From Sediminibacterium sp. (GTDB lineage Bacteria; Bacteroidota; Bacteroidia; Chitinophagales; Chitinophagaceae), in NCBI GenBank assembly GCA_017537025.1, contig JAFWCB010000004.1, positions 248,001 to 312,000 on the forward strand: a DNA stretch of 64,000 nucleotides, written 5' to 3'. The notes beneath the pieces are model-generated. The model ran no database searches and was not told where the DNA came from. It saw only the letters and a list, made by a program, of their open reading frames with translations. Shown in pieces: positions 26,260-35,555 of the stretch. Position 1 is the first letter of the stretch; the number at the start of each line of letters is the position of its first letter. The translations under genes were made by a program, and so were the position numbers.

Positions 26260-29200
26260 TCTTTGAGTTCGGCTAATTGTTTAAAGCTCTCTTTCTTTTC
26301 ATAATACTGCTCCATTGTAAGGTTATACAACACAGAATTTTTCTTGTTTTTTATTTCTACAAAATGAACAGCATTGATGTAGGGTTCAGCAATATTGATT
26401 TTATCCAAAGGAGTAACCACTAATATTTGAAGATTCAACTGTGCACAAAATTCCATTAGGAACTGGCTTTTCTCAGGGTCTAATTTGCTAAAAGCTTCAT
26501 CTACCGTAATAAACCGAAGGCTCTTATGTTGTTTACCTTGTTGAAAAATACCAAACTGGTGTGCAATAGCTGCTCCTAAGATTGCGTAGGTGAACTGTGC
26601 TTTTTGCCCTCCAGAATAGCTGGCGGTATTATCATGATATTGACCGACCTTATTATCCACCGCCGAATATTCTCTGGCACTGAATAAAAGCCAGTTTCTA
26701 ACATCTGTTACTTTTCGTCTCCATGTCTCCTCAGTCTGCAATTCTGTGATTAATTCTTTTATTTTGTTGAATACTTCAAGCCGGTAATTTTCGTCTTTCT
26801 GAGTAGCAAAATCAAGTGTGTTTGGGATGGCTGCGTTCAATTGACCTCTGAATATATTTATTTCATTTTCTCCCCTTAGCTGCCTGCACTCCAATTGCAA
26901 ATAAGTATCAGGATTGCGGTTAAATGTTATTTTTTTCAATGGCACATTCAGTTCCTCAATCATGTCTTCAATTTTACTTAATTCATTATTGAGCCATGCC
27001 CGGTAACTTGTTAATGCATCCAGCATACTTTTATCCATATAGTCCCTGAATCTTCGCTTATGCTCAACCAATCTTTGGGTCTGTATAGTTTTATATAATT
27101 CTTCCAGGTCAGCAAGCCCGGTAAGGTCGCCGCTGATGTTCATTACATCACCGCTCCAATTGGCAAACTCATTAGTAATTTTTTCTCCGGGATTTTTAAA
27201 TGCAGCAATTAAAGAAGTAGTCTCCAGTTCAAGCTTATTCACTGCAGCCCCGGCTGATTTTTGTCTTCCTTTTAATTTGATAGCAGCCTGTGTCATCAGG
27301 TTTTCAAACTGAGCAAGCGTTTTAATATCCGAAAAAGAAATTTCTTCTTCAGTAAGAAAGAAGAGAATTTCTTTTTCGCCAGCTTCCTGCAAATCTTCAA
27401 AGTTCAGGCTCAGTTTACGTAGATTCTTTTTATTGTATTCATCGTCTAGTTTACTCAGTTTAGTAATAAGGTTGTCCCTTTTATCATTTGCCTGCTTTAA
27501 GTTCTTTTCTACTTCTTTAAGTTGATTTACAATCAGCTCATACGCATCAGAAGATTTTTTTAAATCCTGTACCTGCTTGTTTAAATTATTAATCTTTTCG
27601 GCATGTTGTGCCCAGTTTATTTCATTGTAGTTTTTTATAAGTATGAGATTGGAAATGGTTTGACGCTTTGCCTGCACAGCAACAATATGGGGTGTTAGTT
27701 CTTTAATTTCGTCAGACAGTTTAGTATGTAACTTTTCTTCATTATACTTCTGTTGCTGAAGATATTGGATGGTTGCTTTATTATCCCAACCAAGCCTGTA
27801 TTTTGATTTGTTCCATCGTCCCGGTCGGTCATCTTTTTCGTGCCGGTTTACGTTTCTCATCAGCCCATTAGAAGTAATGGCTTTTGGCGAACCATAGAAA
27901 ACTTCCAAATCATCTGTACAGTAATAATTGAACCTGTCAAGCAGGGTAGTTTCAAGCCATTTGGTATGGGCTGATTCTTTTAGTTCCAATTTATTTGCCA
28001 GGGCATCATCATCTGCAGGCCAGCGAACAATACTATTAGATGGTCTTTGTTCCATTTTTTGATATACCAGTTTTGTCTGCATATCATTATTATAAATGAA
28101 TTGGTTTGCTGCTTTACTGAATTTTTCAGGAACCAACAGTTGCATGGAGAAATTGTGCAACAATTTTTCAATTGAATCTTCCCAAAGCTGTTCTGTTATT
28201 TTTACTTTAATTAATTCGCCTACAAATGGAAGTTCCTCTTCAGTGGTTTCGAGTATGTTTATAAGTCGTTTTCTTGCATTAATCAGGTCGTCTGGTATGC
28301 GATTTTTTCTTGCCAACAGCGAAGTAATCTGTTGCTGCAAATTTTCTATTTTAATCTCTTTACTTTCTTGTTCAATATTCAATCGTACTTTCTTTTCTGA
28401 AAGTTTTTCTATTTCCGCCGGAACAGATGTATTTAGTTCCTGAATTTTTCCATAATTAACCCAAAAGACTGACTCATCAATTTGAGTATCCAATTTTAAC
28501 TGTTCGCAATAACCAGTGTAACGGCTACTTTCTGCACTTTTTCTATTTCTTTTGTCTGTCTCTGTATCAATATCCTTATTTAGGAGAGAAATTTGACTGT
28601 CAATATTTAATGCAGCCCTTTGCGTAATCAACTGTTCTTTTTCTTTATCAAGTGTATCAACTGACGTAGAAATAAATTCTTTATCTTTTTGTGCTATTTC
28701 AATATCCAGTACCAACCTGTCAACATCTTTCTCCAATAACTCATATTCTATTTTGCCAAGAAAGAAAGGCATTTGCTCTTCTACAAAATCCAGCTTTTGT
28801 TTTTTAATTCGTAAATCATCAAGCTTCTGTTTGTTTTGAATTACGGGAGCCAGTAATTCAAGCTGCTTCTCATCTTTCTGAATAGCTTTATGACTTATCA
28901 ATAAATCGCTGTAATGAGTATGCAGGCTTTTAAACTGCTCTTCGGCTTCAGCTTCTTCCAGCATTTCCTGGCGAATAAAATTTGTTAAATCACCCAGCAC
29001 TTTAATGCCTACCGTTTGGCTAAAAAGTGACAATGCTTTGTCTCTTAATCCAAACAGTTCACTAAACCTTGCTGCATATTCTTTAAAGCTGTTATAAATT
29101 TCTGTTTTGGCATATTGCTTTACTAATTTCTTCTTCCAATCACCTTTAAAATCAAAATGGTCTTTGCCAAAGTGCTCTGTGATAGTAAGTGGATAAGGGG

Positions 29201-29654
29201 AAACTATAAATATCTTTTGCAACCCGCCATTACCAAACCATCGTACTTGTACCAATGAAATGGTATGTTGTGTACCGGAGTTTTGAAAGCAGGCAAGCAA
29301 AACCGAATAAGGATTATCTGCTTTGGTACGTAGTTGTTCAGTATCTGCTTTTTGATTTGCTTCAGAAAATATTTTTCCATGATAACCCCAGAAATAGGAG
29401 TTTTCGTCCCTTTCCTTTTTTGATTCGGCTCCGGATGACTGATTATAAAAGCGTTTATGAGTTGGCACAAGTAGGGTGAGCAGGGCATCAATCAATGTTG
29501 TTTTGCCACTGCCGTTTGCCCCTGTAAGCAGGGACGTACGGCCATCAGGCTGTAGTTTATAAACTTTGCCATTAAATGTGCCCCAGTTAAATACTTCCAG
29601 GTATCTTAACCGGTAGCCATTGTCTGACTGATTATTGCTGAACAGGGTTGACAT
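26256..29654 (-). CDS. jetC: Wadjet JetC, SMC-like ATPase
   Basis: The 1132-residue protein has Walker A in LLTGANGSGKTTLIDALL (from residue 43), a long pair of coiled coils flanking a hinge region, the signature motif SYSGGQKAQFTY and Walker B in RFITVDEAFSKLD near the C-terminus. This is the MukB/SbcC-like ATPase of type I Wadjet, which extrudes DNA loops and detects small circles. It overlaps the jetB stop by 23 bases. Confidence 0.93.
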   Translation of the reverse strand: MSTLFSNNQSDNGYRLRYLEVFNWGTFNGKVYKLQPDGRTSLLTGANGSGKTTLIDALLTLLVPTHKRFYNQSSGAESKKERDENSYFWGYHGKIFSEANQKADTEQLRTKADNPYSVLLACFQNSGTQHTISLVQVRWFGNGGLQKIFIVSPYPLTITEHFGKDHFDFKGDWKKKLVKQYAKTEIYNSFKEYAARFSELFGLRDKALSLFSQTVGIKVLGDLTNFIRQEMLEEAEAEEQFKSLHTHYSDLLISHKAIQKDEKQLELLAPVIQNKQKLDDLRIKKQKLDFVEEQMPFFLGKIEYELLEKDVDRLVLDIEIAQKDKEFISTSVDTLDKEKEQLITQRAALNIDSQISLLNKDIDTETDKRNRKSAESSRYTGYCEQLKLDTQIDESVFWVNYGKIQELNTSVPAEIEKLSEKKVRLNIEQESKEIKIENLQQQITSLLARKNRIPDDLINARKRLINILETTEEELPFVGELIKVKITEQLWEDSIEKLLHNFSMQLLVPEKFSKAANQFIYNNDMQTKLVYQKMEQRPSNSIVRWPADDDALANKLELKESAHTKWLETTLLDRFNYYCTDDLEVFYGSPKAITSNGLMRNVNRHEKDDRPGRWNKSKYRLGWDNKATIQYLQQQKYNEEKLHTKLSDEIKELTPHIVAVQAKRQTISNLILIKNYNEINWAQHAEKINNLNKQVQDLKKSSDAYELIVNQLKEVEKNLKQANDKRDNLITKLSKLDDEYNKKNLRKLSLNFEDLQEAGEKEILFFLTEEEISFSDIKTLAQFENLMTQAAIKLKGRQKSAGAAVNKLELETTSLIAAFKNPGEKITNEFANWSGDVMNISGDLTGLADLEELYKTIQTQRLVEHKRRFRDYMDKSMLDALTSYRAWLNNELSKIEDMIEELNVPLKKITFNRNPDTYLQLECRQLRGENEINIFRGQLNAAIPNTLDFATQKDENYRLEVFNKIKELITELQTEETWRRKVTDVRNWLLFSAREYSAVDNKVGQYHDNTASYSGGQKAQFTYAILGAAIAHQFGIFQQGKQHKSLRFITVDEAFSKLDPEKSQFLMEFCAQLNLQILVVTPLDKINIAEPYINAVHFVEIKNKKNSVLYNLTMEQYYEKKESFKQLAELKE

Positions 29655-30228
29655 AGTTGCTTAACTTATTCTTAATTTCCTCCAATTTATCATTACTTAT
29701 AAATGCCTTGATAATCCTTTTGATTTCATATTGGTTGTTATCCTTATTGGCGGCATCCTCACGGTTTAATTTCAAAATTCCAATATTGAGTAGACTGGTA
29801 ATTGGCCTTGACAGGTCTTTCCATAATTTACTTTTGTTGGGCTGCTCCTTATAAAACAATTCTATCCGCTCTTTAATTTCTTTTTGTGTGAGGTAGAACT
29901 TAGTGCCATCACTTTTGATGTCAAATTCTTCCAACCCTTCCCGGAGAATGACAGCCAGCAGGGTGGCTTCATAAGTAAGGGATTGTTTTCTCATTAACCT
30001 TGGCAAAGGAGTTTCATCATTTTCTCCGGCTTCCGGTTGTATAATTCTTGCAAAACCATCCTGGTCAGCAATTTCAAGGGTCATACCTATTTTGCCAAAA
30101 TACTCCTGTATGGCTGATGACCAGGCTTGCAATTCCCGCCAGATATTTTTGTCATCTGCATATACTGGCCCTTGTAACAGCTTAATGATTACTGCGGCAA
30201 ATGGGGCTCTTGGAATTTTTGTTTCCAT
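29632..30228 (-). CDS. jetB: Wadjet JetB, MukE-like kleisin partner (DUF4194)
   Basis: A 198-residue protein with winged-helix character (LTQKEIKERIELFYKEQ and SRPITSLLNIGILKL). Position between jetA and jetC, size and sequence fit the DUF4194 subunit, which resembles MukE and bridges the kleisin JetA and the ATPase JetC. It starts one base after the jetA stop. Confidence 0.88.
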   Translation of the reverse strand: METKIPRAPFAAVIIKLLQGPVYADDKNIWRELQAWSSAIQEYFGKIGMTLEIADQDGFARIIQPEAGENDETPLPRLMRKQSLTYEATLLAVILREGLEEFDIKSDGTKFYLTQKEIKERIELFYKEQPNKSKLWKDLSRPITSLLNIGILKLNREDAANKDNNQYEIKRIIKAFISNDKLEEIKNKLSNYVNPVQQ

Positions 30229-30229
30229 A

Positions 30230-31693
30230 TTAATTTATTTGTGGCCTTGTATATATTACCATCGGCACATTTATTTTTCTTTCGCCGATTAATATCGGCT
30301 CTTTTGCTTCTTCAATAATCAAGTGATGTGAACCCGAAGTGGCTATTGAAAAATAACCGACTATTTCGCTTAATCCATTTTCAACTCCATACTCATCTAC
30401 AATTTCCTTAAGCGTAACCTGGGTTTTATTTTCCAGCATCCTGTCAATACGTAGCTGTAATTTCTTTTTGTCAATGGTAAACTGGTCAAAAAGAAGTTTA
30501 AAATCCGCTTCGCCTTCCTCATTCGTACCATCCGGAAACAGTATGTCTGTAACATCATCCTTTTCCTCTCCGGGTTCCCATCTGTCAAAAAGATTAATGT
30601 ATGGCTCATCTTCAATAACTATAAAATCATCTTCTTTAATTTTCATTTCAATTAGTGTATATGCCATTTGTCGTATATCGCCAATAAGCTCCATAGCCCT
30701 TCTTCTTTCCAGCAGATTTTTTTCAGAAAGTACCCTGCTTATTTTTTCACTCAGTTTACGATTGGAGTCAATTACTTTTCTTCCTGATACATGCAGGTAA
30801 CGTTTCAGGTGTTTTAAAAACCTGTCGTTATTATAGTCAATACCTTGTTCATTCAATAATTGATACAGCCTTTCTGTAAGCTGTGAAAATTCCTGCTGCC
30901 TTCTTTCATCCATTAAAAATTCCCAGAATGCTTTGAAACTTTTACCTTGTGGTTTTTGTTCTATTTCGTCAAGAGCATCAAGAGCAAATACCAGTAATGT
31001 ACCCTTGGCTACATCTTTTTCATTATACTTTCGTTGTATGTCTTTACGAATTTGTTCAAAGTTTTGTTCTACTTCGCTAAAGTCTGAGAGTAACTCCCTT
31101 GCCATTTTATTTAAGTCGTAGAACTGTTCTTTAATCTCTGTCTCGTCAAATACAGATGGTTTCTTTCCGGATTTCAGCAGGTTTATTTCATTTTCTATTT
31201 CCCATTTTTTCTTTTGCAGTTCTTCAACTCTTGCTTCTGCATCTTCGTTGGTTTGTTCAATCATTTTCTGAAGTTTGAAGAAAATGTCTTTAAAGCGGCT
31301 GTTGGTTCCTACATGACTTCTCTTTTCTAAATCCCCCAACCATTTTAATACTTTTCTTGTATCGGAAGTCAATTCATGTAAGTCTTCACCATCATCGTTT
31401 GGATACTTACTAAGAAAGCCACTATTACTCCACTTATCAATGTATTGGGCTGCCCGTACAGAAAAATCGTCAAATAGAGTCCCGGCTTCCAATTCTTCGT
31501 CCTTTTCTTCATAAGAAAGCTCTTCCATATAGCCTTCCAGTTTGCTCCGTAATTCACTATTAGTAATGGTGGTAATATTGGCATCTGCAAAAACCTTATG
31601 AAAAAAGGAAATAATGAACGGGGCATTTTTTGCCCTCATCAGCAATAGCGGTTTTGCTGTTTTAAACTGTACAAGTATTTCCTCAAAGGTCAT
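30230..31693 (-). CDS. jetA: Wadjet JetA, kleisin-like subunit (DUF3375)
   Basis: The 487-residue protein begins MTFEEILVQFKTAKPLLLMRAKNAPFI, typical of DUF3375, and has a central coiled coil (residues 155-250). JetA is the kleisin that closes the SMC ring with JetB and JetC. It is the first gene of the operon; a short palindrome AAGCATAATGCTT lies 35 bases upstream (31728-31740), between it and the radC-like stop. Confidence 0.9.
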   Translation of the reverse strand: MTFEEILVQFKTAKPLLLMRAKNAPFIISFFHKVFADANITTITNSELRSKLEGYMEELSYEEKDEELEAGTLFDDFSVRAAQYIDKWSNSGFLSKYPNDDGEDLHELTSDTRKVLKWLGDLEKRSHVGTNSRFKDIFFKLQKMIEQTNEDAEARVEELQKKKWEIENEINLLKSGKKPSVFDETEIKEQFYDLNKMARELLSDFSEVEQNFEQIRKDIQRKYNEKDVAKGTLLVFALDALDEIEQKPQGKSFKAFWEFLMDERRQQEFSQLTERLYQLLNEQGIDYNNDRFLKHLKRYLHVSGRKVIDSNRKLSEKISRVLSEKNLLERRRAMELIGDIRQMAYTLIEMKIKEDDFIVIEDEPYINLFDRWEPGEEKDDVTDILFPDGTNEEGEADFKLLFDQFTIDKKKLQLRIDRMLENKTQVTLKEIVDEYGVENGLSEIVGYFSIATSGSHHLIIEEAKEPILIGERKINVPMVIYTRPQIN

Positions 31694-31748
31694 ACCTCTA
31701 AAATAAGATATTTAGGCTAAAGAAATGAAGCATAATGCTTTAAAGAGG

Positions 31749-32222
31749 CTATAAAAGCCCTTCCTCAGCAAAACTGCAATATCCTTCACTGGTAATAATA
31801 ATGTGGTCTATCACTTTTATATCATGGTATGCAGCGGCGAATTTTATCTTTTGGGTTAATTCTTCATCTGCCCGGCTTGGCTTCAGATTTCCTGAAGGGT
31901 GATTGTGCGAAAGAATAATACTTACAGCAAGACTTTTAATGGCAGCAGCAAGAATCAATCTTGGGTCGGCTACAGTACCTGTTAAACCGCCTGCAGATGC
32001 TTCATAAACACCAATTACTTTGTTGCCTCTGTTTAATAGTAGTACTTTAAATTCCTCCTGCATCTCGATGGTGTTTTCATTCCATAATTCTTTTAATAAT
32101 TCATAGCAATCTTTAACGCTGTTAATCTTTGGCCGTTGGGATGGCTTTACCGTTGTTTTATAAATCAATTCCACTTCAGCTACTCTTGTCCATTCCGGAA
32201 ATTGCATTGCTAACTGTTCCAT
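31749..32222 (-). CDS. RadC-like JAB-domain protein
   Basis: The 157-residue protein has the JAB/MPN metal motif in HNHPSGNLKPSRADEELT, the hallmark of the RadC family. In Bacteroidota such short single-domain RadC copies are common on mobile elements; their role in DNA metabolism is not settled. Upstream, at 32298-32346, is an inverted motif also present upstream of ssb. Confidence 0.88.
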   Translation of the reverse strand: MEQLAMQFPEWTRVAEVELIYKTTVKPSQRPKINSVKDCYELLKELWNENTIEMQEEFKVLLLNRGNKVIGVYEASAGGLTGTVADPRLILAAAIKSLAVSIILSHNHPSGNLKPSRADEELTQKIKFAAAYHDIKVIDHIIITSEGYCSFAEEGLL

Positions 32223-32297
32223 AACATTTCATTTTAATTTTTTAAAAATTAATTATGGAACCATATCCGCCTTTTGGCGACTAAGGCAATGAAGCAA

Positions 32298-32346
32298 CGG
32301 AATAAATCGTATCTGAAATAATGCAGGAACAGTTTTCTTTATGCCG
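32298..32346. promoter_or_regulatory. Inverted motif copy A upstream of radC-like gene
   Basis: CGGAATAAAT (32298-32307) and TTTATGCCG (32338-32346) are inverted with one mismatch and separated by 30 bases. The same pair with a 29-base spacer stands upstream of ssb at 37193-37240. A shared operator for element genes is inferred. Confidence 0.5.
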
Positions 32347-32423
32347 GAATTTCATTGCCGCCACGGAGACAAAAGGAGAACTTTGTGCAGGAATTAATTA
32401 AGAAAAACTATCAATGTTGTAAA

Positions 32424-33674
32424 TCAATTCTGAAAACTTTTAAGGAAACTCTTCCCTGCTTTTTTGCAGTGCATCCGGTAAATAATAATAACCGATGAAA
32501 TAACCGTTAAAATACCAATAACTGCTATTGAAAAGTTTATACTAAAAAGGTCAGTGAATACTCCAGTCAGCAATGCACCAACCACATATCCTAAGTCTCT
32601 CCAAAATCTGAATACGCCTAAACTCTTTGCTCTTTGTTGTGGGTTGGTATCTTCCGCAATAGCAGAAAGAAAAGTTGGATAAACAATGGCTGTTCCAATT
32701 CCCAAAATAACTGCGATAGTAATGTAATGAATACTGCTGCTTGAAAATATAATTAGTATGATGGCAATGCCCTGCAATAACATTCCCCAAAACAATAAAT
32801 CTCTTTTGCAATAAATGTCTGCTAATTTTCCTGTTACTAACTGACCTAATCCCCACACTGCCGGGTAAACCGCTGTTATTATTCCTATTTGCTCAATGCT
32901 GAATCCTCTTTGTGCCAGCAGCACCGGCATTATTCCCCAAATCATTGCATCGTTCAGGTTGTTAACTAAGCCTGCCTGTGTTACAGAGCCTAAATTTTTA
33001 TTACGCCATGATGTTTCTGCAAATACATTTTTTAATGGTGGAATACTTCCGTTTTGTTCTGCTTCCTCTTTTACATGGCCGCTTGTATCTTTTATAAAAA
33101 GCCAGGATAACAGTGTGCCTGCAATAACAAATACAATTCCGATGATAAACGGATAGGGCCTTAACCCATAACTGGCTGCAATATTACTGGTAACAAATGC
33201 CACAATACCTAACATTCCATATCCTGCAAATTCATTTAAACCCATTGCAAAGCCTCTTTCTTTTTCACCTACCAAATCAATTTTCATTACTACCGTACTG
33301 CTCCATGTTAAACCCTGATTGATGCCTAAAAGAATATTGGCAACTATTATCCAATTCCAATTATCAGCAAGCATTAAAATAATGGGAACAGGAATACCGA
33401 TTAGCCAACCAGCTAACAATAACTTCTTTCTGCCAAATCGGTTTGCTAAAGCTCCGGTGAAGTAATTGGTGAATGCTTTGAATAAACCAAATACAATAAT
33501 GAAGGATAAAATAATTGAGGCAGATGTAAGATGAAACTCCTTTTCTGCTATTTCAGGTAACAATGTTCTTTCTAATCCTATCATGCCGCCTACCAATGCA
33601 TTGATGAATATCAATAGCCAAAACTGTTTCCAGTTTGCTTTTAATCCTAATTGTATGTTTACTTTCTGTTGCAT
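32424..33674 (-). CDS. MFS transporter
   Basis: A 416-residue membrane protein with about twelve hydrophobic segments and the loop motif GALANRFGRKKLLLAGW between helices 2 and 3, characteristic of the major facilitator superfamily. The ATG at 33674 overlaps the upstream stop as TAATG, so it is translated with the rhodanese-MBL gene; an in-frame Met at 33689 would overlap more. Export of a sulfur compound or toxic anion is possible from context, but substrate is unknown. Confidence 0.85.
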   Translation of the reverse strand: MQQKVNIQLGLKANWKQFWLLIFINALVGGMIGLERTLLPEIAEKEFHLTSASIILSFIIVFGLFKAFTNYFTGALANRFGRKKLLLAGWLIGIPVPIILMLADNWNWIIVANILLGINQGLTWSSTVVMKIDLVGEKERGFAMGLNEFAGYGMLGIVAFVTSNIAASYGLRPYPFIIGIVFVIAGTLLSWLFIKDTSGHVKEEAEQNGSIPPLKNVFAETSWRNKNLGSVTQAGLVNNLNDAMIWGIMPVLLAQRGFSIEQIGIITAVYPAVWGLGQLVTGKLADIYCKRDLLFWGMLLQGIAIILIIFSSSSIHYITIAVILGIGTAIVYPTFLSAIAEDTNPQQRAKSLGVFRFWRDLGYVVGALLTGVFTDLFSINFSIAVIGILTVISSVIIIYRMHCKKAGKSFLKSFQN

Positions 33675-34780
33675 TATGAAATAGCACAACGATTTGCTCC
33701 GGCTTCTAAATCAACCGGATTTATATCACTGAAATCACCGCTGATATTTTTTTCTATTATCGCTAAGTAGTTGGCTGGTGTTGGTGGAATACGCTGTTGA
33801 ATTGTTCTGATAAATTCCTCCTCGTTTAGTTGCAGTATGGTAACATTTTGTTTGATGCTGCCAATTGTTGTTTGAATGGGTTTGTTATTAAAATCTACTG
33901 GTTGGTTTGTGTGTGCTGGTAGCACAATTATATTTTCATCCATCGTTAACAACTTCTGCAAAGAGTTATAAAGCAACTTTGATTTCTGGATTGCTTCTTC
34001 ATTATTTGCTTTCAGGTCTGGCCTGCCAACTCCGTTAATAAATAGTGTATCCCCTGTAAGCAATACTCTATCATCAACCAGGTAGCTGGTGCTTTCTATG
34101 GTATGGCCGGGAGTTTGTATTGTTTTGATGGAGATATTCCCAAGTTGAAAAGCAACAGCCTCAGTTACTGGTTCAAAAGTAAAACTCACCTTGTTGGGCA
34201 TTGGAAGGAAAAGCGAAACCTTGTTTTTATCTGCTAATTGTTTTGACCTTGAAAGATGGTCGGCATGAATGTGGGTTTCTGCCACATATTTTAAAACTGT
34301 TTTTTCAGACAACAAATATTTTTCATAGGCTTCTGTATCTAATGAAGCATCTATTATCATTGCTTCATTTTGTGAAATTATAAGGTAAGATAAACAGCCT
34401 TTACCTGTTCTTCTGAATTGTATTATTGTAAAGCTATCAAAAGCAAGTTCAGCAGTATTCCATGCAAGGCTCCATCCTTTCATCCCAGCATCTAATGAAA
34501 AAACATTGTAGCCCTGTGCTTGCAGTATTTTAGAAGCAACCAAACTCATTCTGCCGCCTGCACAAAAAGTAACAACCGGAATAGCTTTGTCAAGATGCAG
34601 GCCATTCAATGCATCTGTATCGTTTTTCTTCAGTTTATCGTAAGCATCAAAATGTATGCTGCCGGGTATATACCATTCCATCCGTTCTGCTAATGGTCGT
34701 ATATCAAGAATGGAAACGGGCTGGCCTGTTTCCAGCCAACTGCAAAGTGTATTGGTAGCAATTTTTTTCGCTTCTGCCAT
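33674..34780 (-). CDS. Rhodanese-metallo-beta-lactamase fusion (persulfide-type)
   Basis: Residues 1-110 are a rhodanese domain with the active-site Cys in VVTFCAGGRMS. The rest is a metallo-beta-lactamase fold with HIHADH, TPGHTIES, GDTLFINGVGRPD and AHTNQP, close to ETHE1/persulfide dioxygenase. The rhodanese part precedes the MBL part, opposite to CstB. It likely processes persulfides or glutathione persulfide in the cytoplasm. It is linked to an MFS exporter and lies 66 bases after a Crp-type regulator. Confidence 0.87.
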   Translation of the reverse strand: MAEAKKIATNTLCSWLETGQPVSILDIRPLAERMEWYIPGSIHFDAYDKLKKNDTDALNGLHLDKAIPVVTFCAGGRMSLVASKILQAQGYNVFSLDAGMKGWSLAWNTAELAFDSFTIIQFRRTGKGCLSYLIISQNEAMIIDASLDTEAYEKYLLSEKTVLKYVAETHIHADHLSRSKQLADKNKVSLFLPMPNKVSFTFEPVTEAVAFQLGNISIKTIQTPGHTIESTSYLVDDRVLLTGDTLFINGVGRPDLKANNEEAIQKSKLLYNSLQKLLTMDENIIVLPAHTNQPVDFNNKPIQTTIGSIKQNVTILQLNEEEFIRTIQQRIPPTPANYLAIIEKNISGDFSDINPVDLEAGANRCAIS

Positions 34781-34846
34781 TTGTGATGTTTGGTATCACA
34801 AAGGTGAGAGCTGCAAATGGCTATTCTTTTAACATAAGATAAAAAA

Positions 34847-35410
34847 TCAGTGCTGTGCCCTTATGCGGCTAAGGCTTACCTGTGTGATTCCGAGATAAGA
34901 GGCGACGTACTTTAGCGGAACTCTCATTAATACGTTAGGGGCTTCGTTCAACAGGGCATTGTATCTTTCTTCTGCGGAGTGAAATTGCATACCTTCAATA
35001 CGGTTCACCGTTTCTACATAAGCAACTTCAAATATTTTTCGAAACAATCTTTCAATCTCCGGAAAAGTATCGTAAAGTTTAAATAGTTGATTGGCATTGA
35101 TGGCAACCACTTCAGCGTCTTCCAGTATTTGTATTGCTTTGCGGCTTGGCTTGCCGGTAAATAGACTTTCCACCCTTGCAATGATACTATTTTCAAAAGA
35201 AAAACTCTCTGTTATATCTATACCGTCTTTGAAATAATAAATTCTTGCCACTCCCTTATTTATGAAATAAATTGTTTTACATGTGTGGCCTATTGGTTGC
35301 AGGTCTTTATTTCTTTTGATAGTTACAATACTGCATATTTCAGCAATTGCATTCTCCGCTTCTTTTGAAAGGGGGTTGAATTTTCTAAAATATTGAAAGA
35401 GTTTTTGCAT
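34847..35410 (-). CDS. Crp/Fnr-type transcriptional regulator
   Basis: The 187-residue protein has an N-terminal cyclic-nucleotide-binding-type beta roll (residues 15-120) and a C-terminal helix-turn-helix (PLKYVASYLGITQVSLSRIR). It has no Fnr-type cysteine cluster. It is the first gene upstream of the rhodanese-MBL and MFS genes on the same strand, so it may sense a sulfur or redox signal and control them. Confidence 0.87.
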   Translation of the reverse strand: MQKLFQYFRKFNPLSKEAENAIAEICSIVTIKRNKDLQPIGHTCKTIYFINKGVARIYYFKDGIDITESFSFENSIIARVESLFTGKPSRKAIQILEDAEVVAINANQLFKLYDTFPEIERLFRKIFEVAYVETVNRIEGMQFHSAEERYNALLNEAPNVLMRVPLKYVASYLGITQVSLSRIRAQH

Positions 35411-35446
35411 ACACTATTAAGCCCTGTAAATATACTTTAGTATAAT

Positions 35447-35516
35447 CCAACAAAAAAAACAAGCTGCCCCGCCATTTTATAAGCTCTGCTTCAATGTTGC
35501 GGGGCAGCTTTTTTAG
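35447..35516. terminator. Bidirectional terminator
   Basis: AAGCTGCCCCGC (35461-35472) and GCGGGGCAGCTT (35499-35510) form a perfect 12-base stem. A T-run follows on the plus strand, and an A-run before it makes TTGTTTTTTTTG on the minus strand. It ends DUF932 transcription leftward and would block rightward reading. Confidence 0.9.
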
Positions 35517-35555
35517 AAGTTTAAGGGGCATTTTGCAATGCCCCTTGTCTAATAA

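Noticed and set aside
31728..31740. Palindrome AAGCATAATGCTT as a Wadjet operator
   Set aside because: It is short and lies at the 3' end of the radC-like gene, so a weak terminator is as likely; not strong enough to call.
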